A DNA stretch of 51,675 bases from Bacteroidota bacterium (lineage in GTDB: Bacteria > Bacteroidota > Ignavibacteria > Ignavibacteriales > Ignavibacteriaceae), in NCBI GenBank assembly GCA_021777835.1, contig JAJYDC010000020.1:1-51675 (forward strand), in the 5' to 3' direction. Position 1 is the first letter of the stretch. Every line of letters begins with the position of its first letter. The notes under the pieces were generated by a model that was not told the origin of the DNA, searched no databases, and saw nothing but the letters and a program-made list of their open reading frames with translations. Shown here in pieces: positions 26,515 through 36,055 of the stretch. The position numbers were made by a program, and so were the translations under genes.

Positions 26515-28398
26515 TTAATTCCCTTTTCCAAGCTCTTCCAATTCTTCCCATCTCAAAAACAAATAATTGATACGATCTTTTGCACTCTTAAGCTGAAAAT
26601 TTAGTTCATCAGTATTAGAAGAATATTTTTCGTAAAAATCAGGCAATGAAAAAATCGTTTCAATTCTTTCTACTTCCGCTTCTTCTTTCATAATTTCATC
26701 CTCAATAATTTCAAGTTCTTTCGATTCTTTCCATGTCAGTTTTCTTACCTTTGATTTTATACGGGTATCGTCCTTTTTAATTTTTTGTTCGACGGACTTT
26801 TCTTCTGATTTTCGCACATTTCTTTTCTCTATATAATAATCATAATCTCCTTCGCTAAAGTGAAGTTTTCCGTTATCTTCAAAAGCAAGTATCCCGTTGC
26901 AAACGCGGTTTAGAAAATATCTATCGTGACTTACCACTACTAAACAGCCATCAAAATCAATCAAAGCCTCCTCAAGAATTCGCAAAGTGGGAAGATCAAG
27001 ATCGTTTGTTGGCTCATCAAGTAGTAGAAAATTTCCTCCGCTTTTAAGTATACTTGCAAGTGTCAACCTACTTTTCTCTCCACCGGAAAGGCGCCTAATC
27101 TGTGTGTTAATTCTATCATCCGAAAAAAGAAATCTTCTTAAATACGTCCATACACTTAAACTTTGTTTACCAAACCTAATTATTTCGTTCCCCTCTCCTA
27201 TCGCTTGAAAAACCGTGTCTTCATCATTTAGTGTCAACCTGTGCTGATCGATATAATTAAATTCTGTCTTTTCTCCTATTTCTATTTTACCTGCGGTAGG
27301 AAATAATTCTCCGAGGATTATTTTCAACAGAGTTGTTTTGCCTGCCCCGTTGCTACCAATAATGCCAAGTTTTCGACCTGCTTCAAAAGCAAAGTTAAAC
27401 TCATCAAATAAAATTTTACCCCCTATTTCCATTTTAACATTTATAAATTCAGCAACTTTCCTACCTAATTTTTCCGGAACAGGAATAATCAGCTCAACGT
27501 CTAGTTCCTCTTCAAATCCTTTTTTTGAAGAGACCTCATAAAAATTATCAAGTCGACTTTTTGCTTTTGTCCTTCTTGCCCTTGGACCGCGTCTTACCCA
27601 ATTTAGCTCCCTTTTTAGGAAGTTTAGTCTCTTCCCTTCCTCAACTTCCTTAACTGCGAGTCTTTCTGATTTATTTATCAGATAATCAGTATAATTTCCT
27701 TGATGAGAATAAAAGACGCCTGATGAAAGCTCAACAATTCTGTTTGCAATTCTGTCAAGAAAGTAACGATCGTGAGTTACAAAAATGCAAGTGCCTTTAT
27801 AAGCAGAAAGAAAATTTTCAATCCACTCAATTGAATTTGTATCCAGATGATTAGTAGGTTCATCTAAAATAAGCAAATCCGGCTGTGAAATAAGAGCGCG
27901 GCACAAAGCAATACGCCTTTTTTCTCCTCCGGATAAATTTATAATCTCTCTTTTCGGATCAACAACATTTAAAGAATGTATGAGAAGGTCAATCCTCTTA
28001 TCTAAATTCCAACCGTCAATGTTAAGAATTTTTTCTTCAAGTACTATTTTATTTGGAGAATCGAACTGAGTATTTGAATATTGCTCCAACAAATTGGAAA
28101 TACTACTAGCCCCGTCTAAGATATTTTGATAAACATTTCTTGATTCATCTAATGAAAATTCTTGTGAGAGAAAACCTATAACAATATCCTTCTTTTTTGC
28201 AATTTCACCCGAGTCCGGTTTTAATAGCCCTGAGATAATCTTTAGGAAGGTTGATTTACCCGCACCATTTTTTCCAACCAAGCCAATACGATCGCCTTCA
28301 TGAATGCTAAGAGATGCTTTATCAAGTACCATTTGATCACCAAAGTGAACTTCAACGTCCAAAGCGGTTAAAATTACAGGGCTAATATTGCTTGCCAT
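26515..28398 (-). CDS. uup: ABC-F family ATPase, Uup-like
   Basis: 627 residues, soluble, no membrane domain. Two ABC cassettes: the first with VGKNGAGKST (42-50), LSGGEKRRIAL and LLILDEPTNHLD; the second with GSNGAGKTTLLK, LSGGEKSRLTL and LLLDEPTNDLD. Between them lies a linker with many charged residues (SERLAVKEVEEGKRLNFLKR). The C-terminal ~100 residues are a charged coiled coil (KKDDTRIKSKVRKLTWKESK onward), typical of the Uup branch. ABC-F proteins act on ribosomes; Uup also affects DNA stability in E. coli. An EttA-like alternative is less likely because of the C-terminal coiled coil. Confidence 0.88.
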   Translation of the reverse strand: MASNISPVILTALDVEVHFGDQMVLDKASLSIHEGDRIGLVGKNGAGKSTFLKIISGLLKPDSGEIAKKKDIVIGFLSQEFSLDESRNVYQNILDGASSISNLLEQYSNTQFDSPNKIVLEEKILNIDGWNLDKRIDLLIHSLNVVDPKREIINLSGGEKRRIALCRALISQPDLLILDEPTNHLDTNSIEWIENFLSAYKGTCIFVTHDRYFLDRIANRIVELSSGVFYSHQGNYTDYLINKSERLAVKEVEEGKRLNFLKRELNWVRRGPRARRTKAKSRLDNFYEVSSKKGFEEELDVELIIPVPEKLGRKVAEFINVKMEIGGKILFDEFNFAFEAGRKLGIIGSNGAGKTTLLKIILGELFPTAGKIEIGEKTEFNYIDQHRLTLNDEDTVFQAIGEGNEIIRFGKQSLSVWTYLRRFLFSDDRINTQIRRLSGGEKSRLTLASILKSGGNFLLLDEPTNDLDLPTLRILEEALIDFDGCLVVVSHDRYFLNRVCNGILAFEDNGKLHFSEGDYDYYIEKRNVRKSEEKSVEQKIKKDDTRIKSKVRKLTWKESKELEIIEDEIMKEEAEVERIETIFSLPDFYEKYSSNTDELNFQLKSAKDRINYLFLRWEELEELGKGN

Positions 28399-29053
28399 AA
28401 AGTAATAGATTTTTTTGATTAAGGGTAAATACTTGAATTAAAATTTATATAAAATAATTACTGCAAATATAATTCATTACGTCCGGCAATCCTTATGCAT
28501 TCGCTACTATACTAAATAAATAAAATATAAAATGGGCATCTATATACTAATTCATTTAAGACATGTATTTAGAATTTTTATTTATACATACAGCATCAAA
28601 GCGAGAATCTAATACTAATATTCATGAAGGTTTTTTTAGCACTTTAATTTATTTATTTGTAAAGATTTACAGAAAATAAATATTGCATTTTAGCAATTAC
28701 ATGTAAAATATAGCATAATTGATATTTTTGGTAAAGAATTACTTCACCCTTTATTCCGATTACATAATAATTTTATTATTTGTTAGATGTTTGTTTTCCA
28801 AAATCATTCGTGATGAAAATATAATTTAAGAAAACTCTTCAAAAACTATTAAAGTGCATATTTTCATATATAAAATTTTCTATTTCCCACTTTAACTTCC
28901 TATTATAGACAATACAACTATAATGTTTTCAAGAAAAGAAGTTCATTTCAACGAAATTCTTATTAAGAGTAGAGTATTTTCCCTTTTTCTTTACTTTTCC
29001 CTTGCCTTTATTTCATAATATAATTAAATAAGTGTCGAAAATTTTGGAAATTT
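28399..29053. other. Gene-free AT-rich region between uup and porQ
   Basis: 655 bases between divergently transcribed genes, the longest non-coding stretch in the window. I found no credible reading frame, tRNA or strong hairpin. A TATAAT at 29019-29024 could be the -10 of the porQ promoter, but no good -35 lies at the right distance. The region probably carries promoters for both flanking genes; whether it encodes a small RNA cannot be told. Confidence 0.5.
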
Positions 29054-29989
29054 ATGAAGAAGTCATTCCTTTTAGTTTGTACACTCGTTTTTATCTCGAT
29101 TAGCAATGCATTCGCACAGAATACTTATGATTTTTTAAATTTGGATATGAGCGCACGAGCAGCTTCACTCGGGGGCAGTTACGTAACAAATGGGGACGAT
29201 CCAAATGTCATTTTTTATAATCCGGCCGGACTTGGAATGATTAAAGGAACTCCGGTTTCATTTTCCTTTGTAAAGCATGTGCTTGATATTAACCTTGCCA
29301 GTCTTGCTTATTCAACCGACTTAAAAAAAATTGGCAGAGTAGGGGCTGCAGTAGAGTATATAAATTATGGCACATTCACACAAGCAGATCAGTTCGGCAA
29401 TAAAACCGGTTCTTTCGGAGCCGGCGAAGTAGCAGCTCTAATTGGTTATTCAAATCAACTAGACCAAAATTTTTACTACGGTACTAATATCAAACTGATC
29501 TATTCAAAGATTGATGATAGATCTTCGAGTGCCATAGCCGTTGACTTGGGGCTTCATTATTCACTAAAATCTCAATTGATAGATTTTGGGCTTGCCATAA
29601 TGAATTTGGGCTCTGAAATGTCCTCTTATTATTCAACAAAGGAGGCTTTGCCTCTTGATATTGTATTTGGAGTGTCAAAAGAAATGGAACACCTTCCATT
29701 AAGATTATCCCTTGACTTTCATAATTTGAATAACAATAGTTCAAACTTCGGATCGAAGCTTAAGGCATTTACTTTTGGTGCTGAATTTACCTTAAGCCGG
29801 GTACTTCGTTTAAGATTAGGTTATAATAATCAAAGAAGAAGTGATTTAACAATAGGCTCATTTGCAGGTTTAGCTGGCTTCAATGTAGGACTTGGATTAG
29901 TGATCTCAAAATATAATTTTGATTATGGATTCTCTTCATTAGGCTTAATAGGAGCAATTCACCGAATTACAATTTCTACAGCATTATAG
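29054..29989 (+). CDS. porQ: PorV/PorQ-family T9SS outer-membrane protein, PorQ-like
   Basis: 311 residues. Signal peptide 1-21 (KKSFLLVCTLVFISISNAFA), then NTYDFLNLDMSARAASLGGS, the N-terminal signature of PorQ/PorV proteins, and DPNVIFYNPAGLGMI. The rest alternates beta-strands of an outer-membrane barrel. In T9SS, PorV shuttles cargo and PorQ anchors the attachment complex with PorZ; the YDFLNL start favours PorQ. It is a single gene with a long leader region, and the only T9SS machinery component in this window. Confidence 0.8.
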   Translation: MKKSFLLVCTLVFISISNAFAQNTYDFLNLDMSARAASLGGSYVTNGDDPNVIFYNPAGLGMIKGTPVSFSFVKHVLDINLASLAYSTDLKKIGRVGAAVEYINYGTFTQADQFGNKTGSFGAGEVAALIGYSNQLDQNFYYGTNIKLIYSKIDDRSSSAIAVDLGLHYSLKSQLIDFGLAIMNLGSEMSSYYSTKEALPLDIVFGVSKEMEHLPLRLSLDFHNLNNNSSNFGSKLKAFTFGAEFTLSRVLRLRLGYNNQRRSDLTIGSFAGLAGFNVGLGLVISKYNFDYGFSSLGLIGAIHRITISTAL

Positions 29990-30079
29990 AAAGATAATTA
30001 GTCAAAATTAAGTTATTTGTTTTATTTCTTTCTTGGATATGCTTCTACAAAATCTTACAATCGTATTATTTTACATTCT

Positions 30080-31219
30080 TCAGTTTTTGTATGGACTCTT
30101 CAAATAATTTTCAGCTAATGAGCGAGAATTGTTATAATCTTTTAGCTGCAAGGTTTTCTTATAATATTCAATGGCTTTTTCTCTTTTACCCAGTAAGTCG
30201 TAAATCATTCCCAGATAAAGATAAGAATTATTTAAGAATCCTGAATTTTCTTTTACATCAATTTGTCTCGATAGGTTTGCGCACTCTTTAAAATAAATTA
30301 TGGCTGAATCAAGCTGATTCAAATTCTTATACTGATAGCCAATATAATATACTGATTCACGAATTGCAGCTGGAGAATTGTAGCCATTATAATTTTTATC
30401 TGCTTTCAATAAAACATCGGAAAAAATCTTTGAGGCCTTAAAGTAGTCTCCTTTTTTGGCTGCTATTCTCCCACTCCATCTTTCAAATATGGGATTATCC
30501 GGAAAATCCTCAGTTAGCATATTTGCATATTCACCTGCTTTAATCGGGTTATTCTCAAAATAAAAATACAACGTCATCAAAAAATATCGGGCTTCATATT
30601 TTGCATATTTTCCATTGAGTGCAACATTTTTAAGTTCATTAATACCTTTTTGTTTATCACCAGGTGGGAAAAAAATCATCAGTGGTTTCATTAGAGGATA
30701 TTGTTCCGGAATTACTGCTGCATAATAATCATAAATACCAAATCCTAACTGCACATCAACATCATTCGGATCTAGCTTTGCAGCATATTCGACAATTGGA
30801 AGTGCTTCTCTACCATCGTCTGCTGCTTTAAGCCAGCTTTCTCGAAATGCATGTAATCGCCCTCTAAACCCAATAGCGCCCCCCTTAAAGAATAAGGCAT
30901 TTACATCATTTGGTCTGCTTCTTAAGATTTGGTCGCACTGAAAAATGACATCTTCTAGTTTCTGATAGAAAATATCATCATATGACTCATTATCCGGATC
31001 CAAAAGTATTTTCCACCAATCAACCATTGCAAGAAAGAATCTACCTTGAGGTTTGTTAGGATAATCAGCAATTAATCCTCTAAATGTTTTTTCTGCTTCC
31101 GGAAATTTAATGTCATAAATCTGTTTGATTCCAGCAGCAACTGTCGAATCGAATATATCAGTTTGCGATATTGCAGATGGAGCAATTAAGAGAATAAATA
31201 TTACAACAAGCTTTTTCAA
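30080..31219 (-). CDS. Secreted tetratricopeptide-repeat protein
   Basis: 379 residues. Signal peptide KKLVVIFILLIAPSAISQ, then TPR-like helices throughout, clearest at the C-terminus (GFLNNSYLYLGMIYDLLGKR, EKAIEYYKKTLQL). A central segment (GIYDYYAAVIPEQYPLMKPL, then MIFFPPGDKQKG) interrupts the repeats and looks like the conserved core of an uncharacterised TPR family. The start is TTG at 31219 with an AGGT ribosome binding site about 7 bases upstream; no ATG fits the signal peptide. It lies convergent to porQ with 90 bases between and no clear terminator. Function unknown. Confidence 0.78.
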   Translation of the reverse strand: MKKLVVIFILLIAPSAISQTDIFDSTVAAGIKQIYDIKFPEAEKTFRGLIADYPNKPQGRFFLAMVDWWKILLDPDNESYDDIFYQKLEDVIFQCDQILRSRPNDVNALFFKGGAIGFRGRLHAFRESWLKAADDGREALPIVEYAAKLDPNDVDVQLGFGIYDYYAAVIPEQYPLMKPLMIFFPPGDKQKGINELKNVALNGKYAKYEARYFLMTLYFYFENNPIKAGEYANMLTEDFPDNPIFERWSGRIAAKKGDYFKASKIFSDVLLKADKNYNGYNSPAAIRESVYYIGYQYKNLNQLDSAIIYFKECANLSRQIDVKENSGFLNNSYLYLGMIYDLLGKREKAIEYYKKTLQLKDYNNSRSLAENYLKSPYKN

Positions 31220-31292
31220 ATAATACCTATTAAGTAGGACTCAAACTTAAAAAAATCAATGTGTGTGACTTTGAAATAGCATTCAATTTGGC

Positions 31293-32819
31293 TTAGTCTA
31301 TTTTTTCAAGTAGATATTGTAATATCTTGTCTTCCGAAACGCGGACTTGAGTCATTTTATCACGCTCACGAATGGTAACAGTTTGATCATTTAGAGTTTC
31401 GGTATCAATAGTAATACAAAACGGTGTACCTACCTCGTCTTGTCGGCGATATCTTCTTCCTACTGCACCTTTATCGTCATAAAAGACTTTAAGTTTTTTT
31501 CTCAAATCTGTTTCGATCTTTTTTGCAATTTCCGGCATTCCGTCTTTGTTTACCAAAGGGAAAATTGCTGCTTTAGTAGGAGCGATCTTAGGATGTAGCC
31601 TAAGCACTGATCTAAGTTCACCGTTAACTTCCTCTTCATAATAAGCATCAGTTAAAAACGCCATAAATGATCTACTTGCACCCGCCGATGTTTCAATAAT
31701 AAAAGGAGTATATTTCTCTTTAGATTCCTCATCAAAATATTTTAATGACTTACCAGAAAATTCTTCATGTCTGCTTAAATCAAAATTAGTCCTATTATGA
31801 ATTCCTTCAATCTCACCCCATCCAAAGGGGAACAAGTATTCAATATCAGTAGCTTCTTTAGCATAATGCGCAAGTTTTTCTTTAGGGTGATCATGATATC
31901 TTAGTTTATCTTTTGTCATTCCTAGCGAGAAGAACCAATCGAGTCGTTCTTGTTTCCAGTAGTCATACCATTTCTTATCATCAGTCGGGTTAACAAAGAA
32001 CTGCATCTCCATCTGCTCAAATTCACGAGTTCTGAAAAGAAAATTCTTGGTGTTTATTTCATTACGAAATGCTTTGCCTATCTGTGCAATCCCGAATGGG
32101 ATCTTTTGGCGTGATGAATTCTGAACATTCAAAAAATTGACAAATATACCTTGTGCTGTTTCTGGGCGAAGATATACCACAGACCCGTTATCTTCTACAG
32201 GACCAACAAAGGTTTTAAACATTAAATTAAATTTTCGAGCTTCTGTGAAGGTTCCTTTGTTTCCACATTGAGGGCAATTTAATTCCTTAAGCAGTAGTAA
32301 ACTAAGCTCATTATTTTCCAAAATATTGTTAAAAGTATCATTTATTTCTTGTTCTGAAAGATTTCTAATGTCACCAGCCGAAATATTAAATAGAAGGTTT
32401 GTCTTCGATATATTATCTATAAATACTTCAATAATTTTTCTCTTTTTCTTTTCCGCAATTAAATCTGAAAGTGTATCAAGTCGATATCGCGATTTACACT
32501 GTTTGCAGTCTATCATCGGGTCAGTAAAATTCTCAACATGTCCTGATGCTTCCCAAACTCGCGGATGCATTAGAATTGATGCGTCTAATCCTTCTACGTT
32601 TTCACGGTAAGTCATAAACCTCCACCACTCTTCTTTAATGTTTTTTAGAAGTTCAACGCCGAGCGGACCGTAATCCCAGCATCCGTTCAAGCCGCCATAT
32701 ATTTCGCTTGATTGGAAAACGAATCCTCTCCTTTTTGATAAAGACACTATTTTATCTATCACTTCAGTCTGATTATTTCTCTGCTTTTCGATGGTAAAGT
32801 CCTCCGGGTTATCTTTCAA
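31293..32819 (-). CDS. glyQS: Glycyl-tRNA synthetase, homodimeric class II
   Basis: Charges tRNA-Gly. About 500 residues of the single-chain alpha2 type: KRRGFVFQSSEIYGGLNGCW near the N-terminus, zinc-ribbon pairs CKQC and CPQC flanking an insertion, motif 2 region RTREFEQMEMQFF, ETSAGASRSF (motif 3 region) and a C-terminal anticodon-binding domain. No ATG is available at the N-terminus. TTG at 32819 follows an in-frame TAA by 3 bases and has no ribosome binding site. A strong GGAGG (32801-32805) lies 8 bases before an in-frame ATC at 32792, which would give a protein of 499 residues; a GTG lies further in. The true start may be the ATC. Confidence 0.93.
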   Translation of the reverse strand: MKDNPEDFTIEKQRNNQTEVIDKIVSLSKRRGFVFQSSEIYGGLNGCWDYGPLGVELLKNIKEEWWRFMTYRENVEGLDASILMHPRVWEASGHVENFTDPMIDCKQCKSRYRLDTLSDLIAEKKKRKIIEVFIDNISKTNLLFNISAGDIRNLSEQEINDTFNNILENNELSLLLLKELNCPQCGNKGTFTEARKFNLMFKTFVGPVEDNGSVVYLRPETAQGIFVNFLNVQNSSRQKIPFGIAQIGKAFRNEINTKNFLFRTREFEQMEMQFFVNPTDDKKWYDYWKQERLDWFFSLGMTKDKLRYHDHPKEKLAHYAKEATDIEYLFPFGWGEIEGIHNRTNFDLSRHEEFSGKSLKYFDEESKEKYTPFIIETSAGASRSFMAFLTDAYYEEEVNGELRSVLRLHPKIAPTKAAIFPLVNKDGMPEIAKKIETDLRKKLKVFYDDKGAVGRRYRRQDEVGTPFCITIDTETLNDQTVTIRERDKMTQVRVSEDKILQYLLEKID

Positions 32820-32882
32820 AAATTAAATTCAAATATAATAAAAATGATAATGTGTTTTACCTGAAGGGCACCGTAAATTAGG

Positions 32883-33803
32883 TCAGATTTTTGAGGATAT
32901 ACTTTTTAGTTCAATTAATAAATATTCGCAAATAATATTCTGAACAGTGGAAAGTTTGACGCCACTTTGTTCAATTAATGCTAAAAGTGATAAAGATTGA
33001 GAGATATAATTTAGAGCTTCGATGTTAACTTTAGTAGTATACTTTATTTTCTTTAACGCATTCAGATGTTTCTTAATAATTTGCAATTCGCCCCGTTCAA
33101 TCGGACCAGACAAGGATTTGGATGACCCATATTTCTTTATATTCGAAAATGTAGAAGAAATAATAGGAAACATTATCTCCCGAAAATCTACTTCTTTTAC
33201 TTTCGCATTATCAAAAAGTCGTTGTGAATTAAATATGTTTCCAACCAAGAAATTTGAAGCATGCACTGCAGCTAAATGGTAAAATATTTTATTTCGGTTC
33301 TCTAATTTAAAGGGAATTAAGCCAAGTTTATTTGCAAGTGAGAATAGAGTTCGTTCGGCCCGCTGGCTATTAGTTTCAATTGCTACATAAATTTTGGATA
33401 TCCTTATAGTCTTCTTAGATGGAAATGATTGCATAATATGAAAAGATGCAGTTAATGCTTTTTTCTTATCCAACGCATCTAAGACTGAAGTTGTAAGAGC
33501 ACCGGACATTTGAACAAAAACAGAATTTCGAAAGTCAAATTTTCTCTTTGAAAGTATTTTGGCTACTAAATTTAATTGATTATCCGGGATACAAAGGAAA
33601 AAAACATTACATGTTATAGGTATATCTCGAAAATTATCGGAATACTGTTTTATATCAAATTTGCTAGCTAATTCTTTTGCTGAGGAAATGCTCTTACTTA
33701 TAATAATTGATACAACAAATCCTGAATCAATTAAAGAGTCAACTAATGAGAAAGCAATTTTTCCAGCTCCTATTATAGCTATCTTTAAATTTATTTTAGA
33801 CAA
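32883..33803 (-). CDS. Rossmann-fold DUF2520 oxidoreductase-like protein
   Basis: 306 residues. N-terminal NAD(P)-binding Rossmann domain (IAIIGAGKIAFSLVDSLIDS, with GAGKIA near 13-18; FFLCIPDNQLNLVAKIL), ASFHIMQSFPS near residue 120, then an all-helical DUF2520 domain containing HLAAVHASNFLVGN and SLSGPIERGELQIIKKHL. It resembles pyrroline-5-carboxylate reductase/ketopantoate reductase architecture, but the reaction is not known. It begins with TTG at 33803, immediately after the TAG of the Memo-like gene, so translation is likely coupled. Confidence 0.82.
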   Translation of the reverse strand: MSKINLKIAIIGAGKIAFSLVDSLIDSGFVVSIIISKSISSAKELASKFDIKQYSDNFRDIPITCNVFFLCIPDNQLNLVAKILSKRKFDFRNSVFVQMSGALTTSVLDALDKKKALTASFHIMQSFPSKKTIRISKIYVAIETNSQRAERTLFSLANKLGLIPFKLENRNKIFYHLAAVHASNFLVGNIFNSQRLFDNAKVKEVDFREIMFPIISSTFSNIKKYGSSKSLSGPIERGELQIIKKHLNALKKIKYTTKVNIEALNYISQSLSLLALIEQSGVKLSTVQNIICEYLLIELKSISSKI

Positions 33804-34625
33804 CTAATCACCATAAATAACCGCTGAAAGATATCCAACTACTTGAGCATCGTTGCCTGATGAATCGCCAGAATCGCTTCGATTAAGGATTAATGATTTA
33901 TGACTGCCAAATAGAGATGCTGCCTTCATCATTGCAACAATTGGTCCGCCGCCACAAGCTTCGCAATATCTATTTTCAAGATCTGACTGCAATCCATCAA
34001 AATCGAAATCAATGATTCTTGTTTCAACAACCGAATCCAATTGACTAGCTTCAATTTTAGAGTAGTAGTGCGACAAATCAGAGCTGGCCAGAATTATTGT
34101 TTCATTATCAATTACTTTTGAAAGATGTAAAGCGAGATCATCAACTATACTTCTTTTTTGACTACCCATTATAATTGGAATAATTTTGAAATCTGTTAAT
34201 ACTTTTTGAAGAAAAGGGATTTGAACTTCTATCGCATGTTCCTCTTTATGCTCAACTGATCCAAAGTAGATATAGCTACTCTTTTCCATTATTCGAAGTG
34301 CAATTTCTTTATTTACTTCAACTATTCCTAAAGGTGTTTTAAACGCATCTCCATCATAAATTGAGATGCCTTCGAAATATTTCCTATGACTTGGTGAAAC
34401 TATTATAATGTTTTTAATATTTTTATTCTTTAAAATATTAAAAGCAAATGCTGCCGTTTTTCCTGAATAGAAATATCCTGCATGAGGTGAAATTATCCCT
34501 GATATTGAGGTAAAAATTTGTGTCGGATGAGATACTGCTAAAAGAACATCTAATTCTTGGTTAAGTTTTTTGGGGTCAGATGGATAAAAGGTTCCAGATA
34601 CAACTGGCTGCCTAATTTTGTTCAT
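33804..34625 (-). CDS. amrB: AmmeMemoRadiSam system protein B (Memo-like)
   Basis: 273 residues, cytoplasmic. Begins RQPVVSGTFYPSDPKKL, the Memo-family N-terminus. Candidate metal/active-site residues equivalent to those of MEMO1 are H48 (SPHAGYFYSG), H80 (VSPSHRKYFEG) and C224 (ACGGGPIVAM); EEHAIEVQIPFL and SSDLSHYY are also family signatures. It overlaps the AMMECR1 gene by 14 bases, so the two are produced together. The biochemical role of the system is unsettled. Confidence 0.88.
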   Translation of the reverse strand: MNKIRQPVVSGTFYPSDPKKLNQELDVLLAVSHPTQIFTSISGIISPHAGYFYSGKTAAFAFNILKNKNIKNIIIVSPSHRKYFEGISIYDGDAFKTPLGIVEVNKEIALRIMEKSSYIYFGSVEHKEEHAIEVQIPFLQKVLTDFKIIPIIMGSQKRSIVDDLALHLSKVIDNETIILASSDLSHYYSKIEASQLDSVVETRIIDFDFDGLQSDLENRYCEACGGGPIVAMMKAASLFGSHKSLILNRSDSGDSSGNDAQVVGYLSAVIYGD

Positions 34626-35193
34626 GGGTTCTTTTTCGCTTTCCTTCTTCGGAAAAAACCGTTGCGGTAAAAGTTTTAATATCTAGAAAATCTGCTTCCC
34701 AGGCAAATGGATCAATACCCGCTTTTTCGCAAAGTGCTGTTAAAAATTGCTGAATATTGTAATTGTTTTCAATTGCAACTTGGGGGAGTAATAATGCCCT
34801 ATTTTCGTTTATGTCTAATACTAACCCGTGCTTGCCAATTTCAATTTGTTGATAATTTGAAATAGGAATAAGTGGTGATAAAATTGAAATTTCAATATTT
34901 ACCTTATGGAATTCTTCTTCACTTAATGGATAGAACCTGGGGTCGTTTGTTGCGGCTTGTTCAGCTGCGTTGCATACTGTATCAAGCAAGGTCATATTAG
35001 AACTTATATATCCAATGCAACCTCTAAGTTTGTTATCAATAGTTATTGTTACAAATGCTCCCTGTCCAACTTGTCCTAATCTAGGGAAATAGCTGTAATC
35101 TATAATTGGGGGTACCTTTTCTCCAAATAAGGATAGAATTGAATCCCGGGCGGCTAGAATTAACACACCTTTTTCTTCATCAGTCAGTTCCAT
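34612..35193 (-). CDS. amrA: AmmeMemoRadiSam system protein A (AMMECR1 domain)
   Basis: 193 residues, one AMMECR1 domain with the hallmark LRGCIGYI at 56-63, preceded by GQGAFVTITIDNK and followed by ATNDPRFYPLSEEEF and EISILSPLIPI. The C-terminus has GIDPFAWEADFLDIKTFTA. Function unknown; in many genomes the A and B proteins occur with a radical-SAM enzyme. Here A and B overlap by 14 bases, but no radical-SAM gene is in the window. Confidence 0.9.
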   Translation of the reverse strand: MELTDEEKGVLILAARDSILSLFGEKVPPIIDYSYFPRLGQVGQGAFVTITIDNKLRGCIGYISSNMTLLDTVCNAAEQAATNDPRFYPLSEEEFHKVNIEISILSPLIPISNYQQIEIGKHGLVLDINENRALLLPQVAIENNYNIQQFLTALCEKAGIDPFAWEADFLDIKTFTATVFSEEGKRKRTHEQN

Positions 35194-35217
35194 AAATCTC
35201 TCGATATTATTTTTAGC

Positions 35218-36045
35218 TTATTCTACTAATGAATAAACAAAAAGATATTCTTTTTCAATTAACAAAAACAATAGCTCGTCCTTAACAAAAAAGGAATCAG
35301 GAACATATGCATTAACGCGAGTATTTAATGTCACTTCAAAAATAATCTTTTTAGAAAGAATATCAATAGCAGCAAATTTATTTTCTAAACCGTTACCATC
35401 AATTGCTTTATGATAGCTTAATAATATTGTACTTTTGTAATTTACCAATTCGATACTTCCTGTAATAAAATTGAGCTTATAAAATTCTTCCAAAAGATTT
35501 CTATTGGGTTCTTTTTCACTGGAATCCGGCCAATAAGATATAGGGAAAAGATAGTTTTCAAAATCTTGAATACTAAGAGACTTCTCACGCAACTCATTGA
35601 CATATGAAATATTTTCATCTAATTCCTCAATTATGTCTCCATTTCTATAATCAAGGACATAGAATTTCCTTCCTTCAAACATTTGAGTGTAACTATATAA
35701 CTTACTTCCATAAATAAACAGGAAATTATATTCTTCGGTTTGCCATAATAATTCTTTAGTAATTAAATCATAAGCAATTATACCTTTGTGTCCTGGCATA
35801 TCAGGTTTAACATATTTATGAAAAAATATTATGTCATTATAAACTTTTTCTATTCCAACCCAATACTTTTCATTCAATTGAAAATTATTTATAATTTTAT
35901 CACCATTATGTATATCCAAACAGCTGAAATAAGCTTCTTTAGTTTCAACACATCTATCTTCAATAATTATTTTACCGGAATCAGTCGGAATCAATCTCCA
36001 AATTTGTCTTCCATTTGAATAATCATATACTTTTTTAATTTTCAT
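35218..36045 (-). CDS. DUF4905-like beta-propeller-type protein of unknown function
   Basis: 275 residues, no signal peptide, so probably cytoplasmic. Begins IKKVYDYSNGRQIWRLIPTD and contains propeller-like repeats pairing 'IIIED' and 'LLWQTEE' strands (CLDIHNGDKIINNFQLNEKY, KPDMPGHKGIIAYDLITKEL, KFAAIDILSKKIIFEV). The pattern recalls the Bacteroidota DUF4905 family, but I am matching from memory. It lies 10 bases after tryptophanase and 24 bases before the AMMECR1 gene, so it sits within the same minus-strand run. Confidence 0.65.
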   Translation of the reverse strand: MKIKKVYDYSNGRQIWRLIPTDSGKIIIEDRCVETKEAYFSCLDIHNGDKIINNFQLNEKYWVGIEKVYNDIIFFHKYVKPDMPGHKGIIAYDLITKELLWQTEEYNFLFIYGSKLYSYTQMFEGRKFYVLDYRNGDIIEELDENISYVNELREKSLSIQDFENYLFPISYWPDSSEKEPNRNLLEEFYKLNFITGSIELVNYKSTILLSYHKAIDGNGLENKFAAIDILSKKIIFEVTLNTRVNAYVPDSFFVKDELLFLLIEKEYLFVYSLVE

Positions 36046-36055
36046 ATTAATTTAA

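Noticed and set aside
28639-28857. Inverted repeat GCACTTTAAT / ATTAAAGTGC about 200 bases apart
   Set aside because: Ten AT-rich bases in a 655-base region is near chance, and no mobile-element gene lies between them.
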